From Rufibacter sp. XAAS-G3-1 (GTDB lineage: Bacteria > Bacteroidota > Bacteroidia > Cytophagales > Hymenobacteraceae): a DNA stretch of 64,000 nt. Positions within the stretch are counted from its first letter, which is position 1. Every line of letters starts with the position of its first letter. Positions 26,939 to 33,958 of this stretch are shown in pieces. Below the pieces are notes generated by a model, which made no database searches, had not been told where the DNA came from, and saw only the letters and a program-made list of their open reading frames with translations. Location: contig NZ_JABFAM010000007.1 in assembly GCF_013623775.1 (NCBI RefSeq), forward strand, positions 248,001-312,000, given 5' to 3'. The position numbers and the translations under genes are program-made.

Positions 26939-27593
26939 CGGCAAAAAAGTCCTGATTACCGCCGGGCCCACCTATGAGCCCCTTGATCCGGTACGCTTCA
27001 TTGGCAATCATTCTACCGGGAAAATGGGTTTCGCCTTGGCGCGGTGCCTGGCCCAGGAAGGGGCGGCGGTGTCGCTCATTGCCGGGCCCACCAGCCTGAC
27101 GTTGTCACACCCTCTGGTGCAGGTGATGCCCGTGATGACCGCCGATGAAATGTTTGCCGCTTGCCAACGGAAATCAGAAGAAGCCGACCTCTGGATTTTT
27201 GCCGCGGCCGTGGCCGATTACAAACCAAAGGACCCTGCTACTTCCAAAATAAAAAAAAATGACGACTCCTTTACTATTGAACTGGTGAAGAACGTTGATA
27301 TAGCAGCTACTTTGGGTAAACAGAAGCGCGCAAATCAGTTTGCGGTAGGCTTTGCCCTGGAAACCGATCAGGAACTGGAGAATGCCCGCGGTAAACTCCT
27401 CAAAAAGAACCTGGACATGGTGGTGCTGAACTCCCTGCGTGATCCTGGGGCGGGCTTTAGGCATGACACCAATAAAATCACCATTGTCAAGCCGTCTACC
27501 GTAGAGGAGTACGCCCTGAAGGCCAAAGACGAAGTAGCACAAGATATTCTGGAATCCATTAAAGCTGAATGGGCATGTTTGCAAAAAAAATAG
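26931..27593 (+). CDS. coaB: Phosphopantothenate-cysteine ligase (CoaB moiety)
   Basis: 220 residues if read from a TTG at 26931 that overlaps the coaC stop. It condenses 4-phosphopantothenate with cysteine. LFNGKKVLITAGPTYEPLDP begins the nucleotide-binding domain; FIGNHSTGKMGFAL, AAAVADYKP, KIKKNDDSFTIELVKNVDI and VGFALETD are family signatures. There is no ATG before 27022, deep inside the domain, so translation must use TTG, another near-cognate start, or a +1 frameshift from coaC. It overlaps the downstream DUF4835 gene by 25 nt. Confidence 0.88.
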   Translation: MFNGKKVLITAGPTYEPLDPVRFIGNHSTGKMGFALARCLAQEGAAVSLIAGPTSLTLSHPLVQVMPVMTADEMFAACQRKSEEADLWIFAAAVADYKPKDPATSKIKKNDDSFTIELVKNVDIAATLGKQKRANQFAVGFALETDQELENARGKLLKKNLDMVVLNSLRDPGAGFRHDTNKITIVKPSTVEEYALKAKDEVAQDILESIKAEWACLQKK

Positions 27594-28483
27594 GTTGGGT
27601 TGTTCTGGGATTGCTGTTTCCGTTCTGGGCGCAGGCGCAGGAATTGCGCTGTGAGGTAACCGTGAACAGTGATCAGGTACAGGCCACCGACCGTCAGGTG
27701 TTTCAGCAGATGCAGAACGCCATCTCTGAGATCATGAACAACACCCGCTGGACAAGTGATGTCTACCAGAACGAAGAACGCATTAGGTGCAAGATGTTCA
27801 TCACGCTTAGGGCCATGCCCCAGATAGGCGTGTACGAGGCCAACACCCAGATTATCTCCAGCCGCCCAACCTACGGTACCGGCTATGAAACCACCGTGCT
27901 TTCCTTTGTAGACACCAAATTTGAGTTTGAGTACAATCCGGCCCAGCCGCTGCAATACGCGCCCAACACCTATACCTCTAACCTGACCGCCATTCTGTCT
28001 TTCTATGCCTACACCATTATTGGGATGGACAACGACAGCTTTTCGCGCTTAGGAGGAGCTAATGCCTTGGCCGAGGCCAGCAACATTCTCAACCTGGTGA
28101 CTTCGGCCGGGGCCGCCAGCGGTGGCTGGAGCGCCACCGCCGATACCCGTAACCGCTATTGGCTCATCAATAACCTGCAAGATCCCCAGTTTGAGCCGCT
28201 TCGTTCGGCCATTTACCTCTACCATCGGCAAGGCCTGGACTTGATGGCGCAAGACCCGGAGAAAGCGCGTCAGAATATACTGGAGGCGTTGCGCAACATC
28301 CAACAGGTAGCCCGCATCCGCTCCGGATCAGCGGCCCTGCGTTCCTTCTTTGAAGCCAAAGCCACCGAATTGAGCAATGCCTTTGCCTCGGCCACGCCCG
28401 CCCAAAAGCAACAGGCCTTTGACCTCCTTACCCAGATAGACCCCACCAACCGCGCCAGGTACGAGACCTTAGTGCAACGCTAA
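27569..28483 (+). CDS. DUF4835 (PorD-like) exported protein
   Basis: 304 residues with a signal peptide (VVLGLLFPFWAQAQ). ELRCEVTVNSDQVQATDRQVF, EIMNNTRWTSDVYQNEERIRC, NTYTSNLTAILSFYAYTIIG and GMDNDSFSRLGG are typical of the DUF4835 family, which is encoded between coaBC and recN in Bacteroidota. As I recall, some databases name it PorD and tie it to type IX secretion; I hold that loosely. A second ATG two codons in (27575) is equally plausible. A palindrome lies 5 nt after the stop. Confidence 0.85.
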   Translation: MGMFAKKIGWVVLGLLFPFWAQAQELRCEVTVNSDQVQATDRQVFQQMQNAISEIMNNTRWTSDVYQNEERIRCKMFITLRAMPQIGVYEANTQIISSRPTYGTGYETTVLSFVDTKFEFEYNPAQPLQYAPNTYTSNLTAILSFYAYTIIGMDNDSFSRLGGANALAEASNILNLVTSAGAASGGWSATADTRNRYWLINNLQDPQFEPLRSAIYLYHRQGLDLMAQDPEKARQNILEALRNIQQVARIRSGSAALRSFFEAKATELSNAFASATPAQKQQAFDLLTQIDPTNRARYETLVQR

Positions 28484-28874
28484 ACGTCCGTTTTGCCTGG
28501 GTTTTCAGGAAAACAGCTCTAAAACGATAACGGAGTTCATCCTTTATCTTTAAGCTGATCTCTTCCCAAGGGAGAACTGTGTCCTTCGCCAATAGCCCAG
28601 CCTTTCTCCTTAAGAAAGGCAGAAGAAGGGGTGGCTTTTTGAAACTCTCTGCAAAACTTGTAAGTTTCTATCACAGAAACCAATGCCTGTCCTTTTACCT
28701 GTGCCGCGCGTACAACAAGGTCAGGTTCTGGAAAGTTATTGTCTTGTATTTCTAAAAAGAACCTCCAAAGAAATAAAATTGGCTATATTTATTAGTTATG
28801 AGACTAAATAAATTAGCATATTTGTCTCTTGGAGTACACCACTACCATCCAAACCGAAAGAGGCATCCTACCTT
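28484..28874. other. 391-bp intergenic region before recN
   Basis: One palindrome copy (28489-28526), then AT-rich DNA leading to recN with no TAnnTTTG match. No gene. Confidence 0.55.
28489..28526. repeat. Palindrome family P, copy 10
   Basis: CGTTTTGCCTGGGTTTTC and AAAACAGCTCTAAAACG, starting 5 nt after the DUF4835 stop. Confidence 0.75.
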
Positions 28875-30533
28875 ATGCTCGTAGACCTTAAGATAAAAAA
28901 TTACGCCCTTATTGAGCAGCTGGAGCTGCAACCATCGCCGCTGCTGAACATTATTACCGGTGAGACAGGTGCCGGTAAATCCATTATGCTGGGGGCCATT
29001 GGCTTGCTGCTGGGTAACCGCGCCGACTCCAAACTGCTGTTCAACCAGAACGAAAAGTGCGTCATTGAGGGCTCCTTCAACATCTCAGAGTACCAGTTGC
29101 AACCTTTTTTTGAAGAGGAAGACCTGGACTTTGAACCCATTAGCCTGTTGCGCCGCGAAATCAGCCCGAGCGGCAAGTCGCGGGCGTTCGTGAATGACAC
29201 GCCGGTTACGCTGGAGCAACTGCGCCGCATTGGTGAGCAACTCATGGACATCCACTCGCAGCATGATACGCTCATGCTGGGTGACCAAAGCTACCAACTC
29301 AACATTGTGGATCTGTATGCCCAGAATGAAGGGCTGCGCACCCCTTACGGCGCAGCGTACCGCACCTATAAAAAGCTGGAGCGGGAATACAAAGATCTGG
29401 AGGGTCAATTAGCGCAGTCCCAGAAAGAGTTGGACTACAACAGCTTCCTGCTGAACGAGCTGGTAGAGGCCAATCTGCAAGCCGAGGAACAGGAAAGCCA
29501 TGAAACGGAACTGAAGCAACTGGAGCACGCCGAGGAAATAAAGCTAAAGCTGAGCCAGGCCCTGCAATACATTTCGGAGAGCGAGTACAACGCCACTGGT
29601 GCTTTGAAAGACGCCAGCCATTTGGTAGGCCAGGTAACCGAGTACGGAGAGAATTTCCAGACTTTGAAACAGCGCCTGGACAGCTGCTTCATTGAACTGA
29701 ATGATATTGCCGGCGAACTGGAAGACGCCGAACGCAAAACCGAGGCCGATCCGCAGCGCGCCGAGCAACTGCAGGAGCGTCTGGATTTGATCTATACCCT
29801 GCAACGCAAGCACCAGGTGCGCACGGTTGAAGACCTGTTAGCCCTTCAGGCCGAGTTGGAGATCAAGGTGAGCAGTGTCCATAACCTGGATGCCGCCATT
29901 GAGAACACCAAAAAAGCGTTGACCGCCGCCCTGCAGGAAGTAGAGACCCGTTCGCAAGCATTGTCCCAAAGCCGCACCGGCGTGTTCACGGTTTTCCAGG
30001 ATGAACTGCACAGCTTGCTCTCCGAGCTAGGGATGCCGAACGCCCGCGTGGTACTGGAGCATAAAACCTCGGCCCCGGCCGCTACCGGTGTTGACGTAGT
30101 GAACATCCTGTTCAGCGCGAACAAGGGTGCCGCGCCGCAGACGCTGAGCAAAGCAGCCTCAGGGGGGGAGTTCTCCCGCCTGATGCTCTGCGTGAAGTAC
30201 CTGCTCGCGGATAAAACGGCCCTGCCCACCATTATCTTTGACGAGATTGACACCGGTATCTCAGGGGAGATTGCCGTGAAAGTAGGTAGAATGATGCAGC
30301 AGATGTCCCAGAAGCACCAATTGATCTGTATCTCGCACTTACCCCAGATGGCAGCCCAGGGCGATACGCACTACTTCGTCTACAAAGAAGACCGCGCCGA
30401 CCGCACCATCAGCCGTGTCCGGCAGTTGAGCCACGAGGAACGCGTAGTGGAGATCGCGCAGATGATCGCCGGGGCCAATCCATCAGAAAACGCTTTCCAG
30501 AGTGCGAAGGAACTGCTAGCCTTGAGTGCCTGA
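28875..30533 (+). CDS. recN: DNA repair protein RecN
   Basis: 552 residues. An SMC-like ATPase of double-strand break repair. Walker A is TGETGAGKSIML (about 30-37), the middle is a long coiled coil (about 150-370), and the C-terminal half holds the signature KAASGGEFSRLMLCVKYLLA, Walker B TIIFDEIDTGISGE and the H-loop ICISHLPQMAAQGDTHYFV. Full length compared with the family. It closes the run that begins at 23321. Confidence 0.96.
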   Translation: MLVDLKIKNYALIEQLELQPSPLLNIITGETGAGKSIMLGAIGLLLGNRADSKLLFNQNEKCVIEGSFNISEYQLQPFFEEEDLDFEPISLLRREISPSGKSRAFVNDTPVTLEQLRRIGEQLMDIHSQHDTLMLGDQSYQLNIVDLYAQNEGLRTPYGAAYRTYKKLEREYKDLEGQLAQSQKELDYNSFLLNELVEANLQAEEQESHETELKQLEHAEEIKLKLSQALQYISESEYNATGALKDASHLVGQVTEYGENFQTLKQRLDSCFIELNDIAGELEDAERKTEADPQRAEQLQERLDLIYTLQRKHQVRTVEDLLALQAELEIKVSSVHNLDAAIENTKKALTAALQEVETRSQALSQSRTGVFTVFQDELHSLLSELGMPNARVVLEHKTSAPAATGVDVVNILFSANKGAAPQTLSKAASGGEFSRLMLCVKYLLADKTALPTIIFDEIDTGISGEIAVKVGRMMQQMSQKHQLICISHLPQMAAQGDTHYFVYKEDRADRTISRVRQLSHEERVVEIAQMIAGANPSENAFQSAKELLALSA

Positions 30534-30589
30534 TAAGAAGGAGGAATTTTCCAAAGAATGGATAGCTGGTTAGGGGGTAGAGCTTTCTT

Positions 30590-30625
30590 GTTTTGAGCCT
30601 CTTTTTGCCAAATAAGGCCTGAAAC
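30590..30625. repeat. Palindrome family P, copy 11
   Basis: GTTTTGAGCC and GGCCTGAAAC ends with TTTTTGCCAAATA in the centre. Confidence 0.65.
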
Positions 30626-30641
30626 GCGATAACATACACAG

Positions 30642-30710
30642 GGTAGTCCTTTGAAAGTAATGATCTCGCTCGCGTCCCGCGAGTGAAATCATTACTTTCA
30701 AAGGACTACC
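30642..30710. repeat. Long hairpin GGTAGTCCTTTGAAAGTAAT
   Basis: 23-bp perfect arms (30642-30664 and 30688-30710) with a smaller inner CTCGCgtcccGCGAG-type stem. Not a usual terminator because no T-run follows. Confidence 0.8.
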
Positions 30711-30778
30711 AAACACATTTTACTTGCTGACTTAACGCAAAAAGGGAGCCTCCCCCACAGAGAAGGGAGCCCTTTGGA

Positions 30779-30820
30779 TGCGTTTTAAGGCTGTTTTGCG
30801 GAAAACAGGCTTAAAACGCA
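30779..30820. repeat. Palindrome family P, copy 12
   Basis: TGCGTTTTAAGGCTGTTTT and GAAAACAGGCTTAAAACGCA. Very close to copy 1 at 2916, 28 kb away. Confidence 0.85.
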
Positions 30821-30821
30821 A

Positions 30822-30854
30822 AAACCTGTGAGGTCTTTAAGACCTCACAGGTTT
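30822..30854. repeat. Perfect hairpin AAACCTGTGAGGTC
   Basis: AAACCTGTGAGGTC and GACCTCACAGGTTT around TTTAA. A similar but imperfect unit lies at 57712-57743. Confidence 0.85.
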
Positions 30855-30868
30855 AAAGTAAACTGGCG

Positions 30869-30916
30869 CGAGACTCCAGTCTCGTGACATGGGAGGAAGC
30901 GAGTCTCCAGACTCGC
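30869..30916. repeat. Two small hairpins of the CGAGACT type
   Basis: CGAGACT-CC-AGTCTCG (30869-30884) and GCGAGTCT-CC-AGACTCGC (30899-30916). They share the CC loop and complementary-sense stems, as if one were an inverted copy of the other. Confidence 0.7.
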
Positions 30917-30956
30917 CGGGAACCACCAACAGTTTTGCGTAATATCAATTAATACA

Positions 30957-30991
30957 CGGGAAGCCCGCGGCAAATAGCAGCGGGCTTTCCG
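30957..30991. terminator. Putative terminator
   Basis: CGGGAAGCCCGC stem with GCGGGCTTTCCG, followed by TTTT. It could end transcripts from recN. Confidence 0.6.
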
Positions 30992-31007
30992 TTTTCAGCC
31001 TGTTCTT

Positions 31008-31043
31008 GTTTTGAGTCTGTTTTCTTAAAAAGAGGCCTAAAAC
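31008..31043. repeat. Palindrome family P, copy 13
   Basis: GTTTTGAGTCTGTTTTC and AAAAAGAGGCCTAAAAC, 52 nt before the cupin stop. Confidence 0.7.
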
Positions 31044-31094
31044 AGAAAGCCTGCCTGGCCCTGACGCCGCTGTTTTCTGAGAAAAAGAAGTACG

Positions 31095-31466
31095 TTACCC
31101 GTCTTCTCTGTTCACGGTATTGATATCAAAGGCAGGCACACAGATAGACCAGTATTCGCACGCCTCGTCAAAGGGATTGGAGTACCGGATGCGGGCTCCG
31201 GCTTTTATGTGCAGGGTTTGTCCGGCAGAGAGCACCACGGTTTCACCGTCTATTTCAATCTGTTTTCTTCCGCGCAGGAGAATGGTGACCTCGTCAAAGG
31301 CTGGGGTCTGGTGCGGCTCACTCCAGTGGGGCGGGGCTACCATGTGGGCTACACTGAAGGCTTCGGTGCGGGTGCTGGCCAGGCCAAAGTGTTCTTCAAT
31401 CAGTTTCCCGTCGGGGGTAGGCACCCTGAAGGGAGCCGTCTGTAGATGGAATTTTTTCTCGCGCAT
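31095..31466 (-). CDS. Cupin domain protein
   Basis: 123 residues forming one small beta barrel. EPHQTPAFDEVTILLRG holds the His/Glu cluster that usually binds a metal, and GQTLHIKAGARIRYSNP is the second cupin motif. It has no signal peptide, so it is cytoplasmic. It is cotranscribed with the Kazal lipoprotein gene 4 nt upstream. Substrate unknown; cupins of this size act as isomerases, dioxygenases or sugar-binding proteins. Confidence 0.8.
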   Translation of the reverse strand: MREKKFHLQTAPFRVPTPDGKLIEEHFGLASTRTEAFSVAHMVAPPHWSEPHQTPAFDEVTILLRGRKQIEIDGETVVLSAGQTLHIKAGARIRYSNPFDEACEYWSICVPAFDINTVNREDG

Positions 31467-31470
31467 GGGC

Positions 31471-31722
31471 TTAGTTGTTAGTGCCTTTGGAGGGGCATTC
31501 GCCTTTGGTGTAAGAGGTTACCCCTTTGGTTTCTGCGGTACAGGCGTTTCCGTAGGTCTTGCCGTCACAGCCGCACACGGGCTCGTATTGCATGGTGCAG
31601 GCGCGCTCATTGTCTATTTTGGCGGGATCAATGCAGGCCGAGGCCGTCTGCTGCTGGTTGCTTTTACAGCTGATGGCCACGGTGCAAAGCAAAAAAGCCG
31701 AAATGATAAGTTGTCTTTTCAT
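31471..31722 (-). CDS. Kazal-type protease inhibitor lipoprotein
   Basis: 83 residues. A lipoprotein signal ([12 protein letters not shown]) is followed by a single Kazal domain: [19 protein letters not shown], then [19 protein letters not shown] and KGEC. The conserved CGCDGxTYxNxC core is present with six Cys in the domain. It would sit in the envelope and may inhibit exogenous serine proteases. Start at 31722 because it makes the lipobox; a further in-frame Met at 31761 lies 13 codons upstream. Together with the cupin gene (4-nt gap) it forms a two-gene unit. Confidence 0.85.
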   Translation of the reverse strand: MKRQLIISAFLLCTVAISCKSNQQQTASACIDPAKIDNERACTMQYEPVCGCDGKTYGNACTAETKGVTSYTKGECPSKGTNN

Positions 31723-31976
31723 AGGTAGTCTAGTCAGGTGAAATATACGCAAATATGCCAACTGCTAGCCACCCCGGTGATTTCAACCCCCGGTTTTGCC
31801 TTTATTTTCAGAAAGGAGGGGAATGCCTTAACCTGCTCCGGATAAATCCGTACACCGCTTTAATATATATTACAATATATATTTATTGTTTAGCATATTG
31901 CGGGTGCATTGGCGTACGTTGTACAGACACCGGGGCACATGACCCAAATCAAATTTCAACCTTTACCTTTTTTACT

Positions 31977-32264
31977 ATGAAAAATGACAATTCAAAAATT
32001 TTGATCGCCGCCGCCGCTGGTGCCGCTGCTGGTGTGGTTGCAGGTATCTTGATGGCTCCAAGCAACGGAAAAGACTCTCGTAAAGACCTTAAGAAAGCCG
32101 CTGGCCAGCTGGCCGAAAGCGTAAACGGACAGATTGCGCCGTACCTTGAAAAACTGAGTGGCTTAACCAGCTTGTTAAGTAAAGCGGAAGGCGGAAACGC
32201 TGGTGCACAGTCAGCGGGCGGTGAGAACGCGAACGACGCTGCCAGCACTGGTTCGCAGTCCTAA
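31977..32264 (+). CDS. YtxH domain protein (small)
   Basis: 95 residues. A Gly/Ala-rich helix ILIAAAAGAAAGVVAGILMA is followed by an amphipathic segment (GKDSRKDLKKAAGQLAESVN). YtxH proteins are small membrane-associated stress proteins. Its paralogue is 114 nt downstream, and the hydrophobic segment and the (K/R)xxLKKxA portion match between the two. The ATG at 31977 is preferred because the open frame before it has no similarity. Confidence 0.75.
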   Translation: MKNDNSKILIAAAAGAAAGVVAGILMAPSNGKDSRKDLKKAAGQLAESVNGQIAPYLEKLSGLTSLLSKAEGGNAGAQSAGGENANDAASTGSQS

Positions 32265-32378
32265 CCCTCTTTGAGCGCCAGATAAGGTAAAACGGAGGGA
32301 TAACCAAATGTGTTGGCTATCGTTAAGAAGAAACAGACGTAGTATAACGGAACGGTGGTTCCTCTAAAAATAAAGCTC

Positions 32379-32927
32379 ATGAAAGACGATAAAGGAAGAG
32401 TGCTTCTGGCCATGCTGGCCGGCGCTAGCGCGGGGTTAGTGGCAGGTATATTAATGGCCCCCGAGGCCGGAGAAGCTACCCGCGGCAACCTGAAGAAATC
32501 AGCCTCAAAACTGGGCTCAGGTTTAGGATCTACACTGTCTGGCATTGGTTCCAGCGCTGGTGCCCTACTGGGCCGGAAGCCAGCAGGTGGAGGAGATCCA
32601 GATATTGTGAACCTGGGTTCTAACACCACTGCAACTTCCCACCTGGACAATAACCCAACGGGCGGAAACGTAGAGGCAATGACGGGCGATGATCCTAGGG
32701 ATAACACCACCGGAACAGCCCTTTCAGACGTAGGTGCCGGAATTGACGCCGGCGCTCTGGGAGCCGATGCTGGTACCCTGGGAACCGATACTGATCTAAA
32801 TGCGACCTCTACTTCCGCCGGAACTACCACTGGTGCCACTACAAAGCCTAAAAGAGCCAGTAAAGCGAAAGGTGCCTCTAAAAGCGGCAACACCGGTACA
32901 GGGGCTGACACCTCTACCACTACTTAA
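32379..32927 (+). CDS. YtxH domain protein (long, low-complexity tail)
   Basis: 182 residues. MAGASAGLVAGILMAPEAGE matches the hydrophobic segment of the upstream YtxH gene, followed by ATRGNLKKSASKLGSGLGST. The rest (about 60-180) is Gly/Thr/Ala-rich low complexity with repeated D/T/G units (GADAGTLGTDTDL) and ends in a Lys/Ala/Ser stretch. Probably a paralogous pair that diverged by tail expansion. Function unknown; membrane/stress association is inferred from the YtxH name only. Confidence 0.7.
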   Translation: MKDDKGRVLLAMLAGASAGLVAGILMAPEAGEATRGNLKKSASKLGSGLGSTLSGIGSSAGALLGRKPAGGGDPDIVNLGSNTTATSHLDNNPTGGNVEAMTGDDPRDNTTGTALSDVGAGIDAGALGADAGTLGTDTDLNATSTSAGTTTGATTKPKRASKAKGASKSGNTGTGADTSTTT

Positions 32928-32990
32928 TTTATAGTTTCAGGCTTTGACTGTAACCTTGCGTAGGTAGATCCGTTAAAGAGAGAAAGTATG

Positions 32991-33196
32991 ATTGGTTAAA
33001 TAAGAAATCGCGAAACAGATGCCGTAAAGCGAAGTTGTTTGATGACGTTGAAACTTAAATAAAATTGGCCGAATGGTTAAACTTTTTGAGGGATACTAGA
33101 ATAGCTTAGTAACACAGATGAAAGTCACATCATGGAGTAGCGAGTAGAAGTTATTTAACCAATATAAGAAAGCCTTCCCAGACGGGAAGGCTTTCT
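32991..33196 (+). ncRNA. Candidate structured RNA ending in a terminator
   Basis: ATTGGTTAAATAA (32991-33003) is exactly complementary to TTATTTAACCAAT (33151-33163), which would close a roughly 150-nt domain. Four bases later a strong terminator hairpin ends the transcript. Inside, AAGTT/AACTT and GATG/CATC could form smaller stems. Alternatively it is only the 3' UTR of the YtxH gene. I could not assign it to a known RNA family. Confidence 0.35.
33167..33196 (+). terminator. Terminator after YtxH / candidate RNA
   Basis: AGAAAGCCTTCCC paired with GGGAAGGCTTTCT around AGAC. 13-bp perfect stem. Confidence 0.8.
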
Positions 33197-33298
33197 GCGT
33201 TTATAGCCTGTTTTGCCCATAATGAGTCAAAAGCTTTTACCTTGGGGTCAATCTATTTTGTTCTGTTTTTAGGCATGTATCTTGCTTTTGCTGTTCCC

Positions 33299-33510
33299 TT
33301 GGCTTGTCTGCTTCTTGCGTGGGTGCAAATACTTTGTTGTTTCATCTTTGGCGGTAAGCGCTCACGGCCGCGGGGGCCCGTTTTCCCCTCTCGCACTGCC
33401 CTTTCGGCCTGAACTGTCTATTGCTCTTAGTTGGTGTTTGTCTATGGCCAAAAGCGAGGCGCGCTCTGGGAAGACTGGAACTGGGAAAGTAAGTAAAGGA
33501 AGTAGAAGGT
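33299..33510 (+). repeat. Repeat module 1, copy B
   Basis: Aligned with copy A (11060-11265 reverse) and copy C (43060-43320). Its tail TGGGAAGACTGGAACTGGGA is also the fragment at 35652-35695. Confidence 0.75.
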
Positions 33511-33548
33511 AGTTATATCAACTAGTATTTACCCGTTTCCTATGGTTT

Positions 33549-33626
33549 TCTGGCGCAAGCGTCCGCTTGTGTCCGTACGCATTCCTGATTTGCCATGCGT
33601 GCGGACACAAGCGGACGCTTGCGCCA
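33549..33626. repeat. Hairpin module GGCGCAAGCGTCCGCTTGTG
   Basis: Arms of 33 bp (33549-33581 and 33594-33626) with one mismatch around a 12-base loop. A copy with a 96-bp loop is at 35758-35919. The flanking 50 bp on both sides are also shared, but in swapped order and orientation. Confidence 0.8.
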
Positions 33627-33690
33627 GGAGGCATCTAACCAGTGGCGGAAGGTACTTTGGTGATTGGGTTTACTGGTTGTATTGCCCCTA

Positions 33691-33741
33691 TTCTACCGCA
33701 AAGGCGTATTCCCCTCCTGGGAGGGGGAGGGGTGGGTTCTG
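33691..33741 (+). repeat. Repeat module 2, copy B
   Basis: TTCTACCGCAAAGGCGTATT, CCCCTCC and a G-rich stretch, then GGGTTCTG. Shared with 10952 (reverse), 35967 and 43346. Confidence 0.7.
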
Positions 33742-33862
33742 TCTCCCACGCAACACCGCCAACTCCAAAGACCTCACAGCGTCTTCAGACTTGCGAGCGT
33801 CTGCGCCGATGCCGTTTCCAACCTGTTTTCTGCAAATCAGGCAAACGTATACCGAGTGAAAA

Positions 33863-33918
33863 CAGCCCTAAGCCAGGAAAGGCCGCTTCATGAAGCGGCC
33901 TTTCCTGGCTTAGGGCTG
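33863..33918. terminator. Perfect 56-bp palindrome, lysS terminator candidate
   Basis: CAGCCCTAAGCCAGGAAAGG then CCGCTTCA, followed immediately by the exact reverse complement, no mismatch. It lies 40 nt beyond the lysS stop. No T-run follows directly on either strand, so terminator function is inferred from position. Confidence 0.6.
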
Positions 33919-33958
33919 AAAGTAAATTAGCGCATCAGCACATGAAACAATCAGCACA

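Larger units (their letters stand above)
30534..31094. other. 561-bp intergenic region packed with hairpins
   Basis: It contains at least seven separate inverted repeats and no coding signal: palindromes at 30590, 30779 and 31008, a long hairpin at 30642-30710, a perfect hairpin at 30822-30854, two small hairpins at 30869-30916 and a terminator at 30957-30991. Confidence 0.8.
32928..33958. other. 1031-bp intergenic region: possible ncRNA and repeat modules
   Basis: The left part (32991-33196) is a region closed by a long stem and ending in a terminator. The rest is repeat module 1 copy B (33299-33510), the hairpin module (33549-33626), module 2 (33691-33741) and a perfect 56-bp palindrome (33863-33918). 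The module-1 frame at 33282-33512 is not accepted as a gene. Confidence 0.7.

Noticed and set aside
33282-33512. Frame in repeat module 1 that is colinear with the frame at 43047-43331 (AKSEARSGKTG)
   Set aside because: Copy A (11060-11265 reverse) has a stop in the same frame, the codon use is odd, and the similarity follows the DNA repeat, not a protein.
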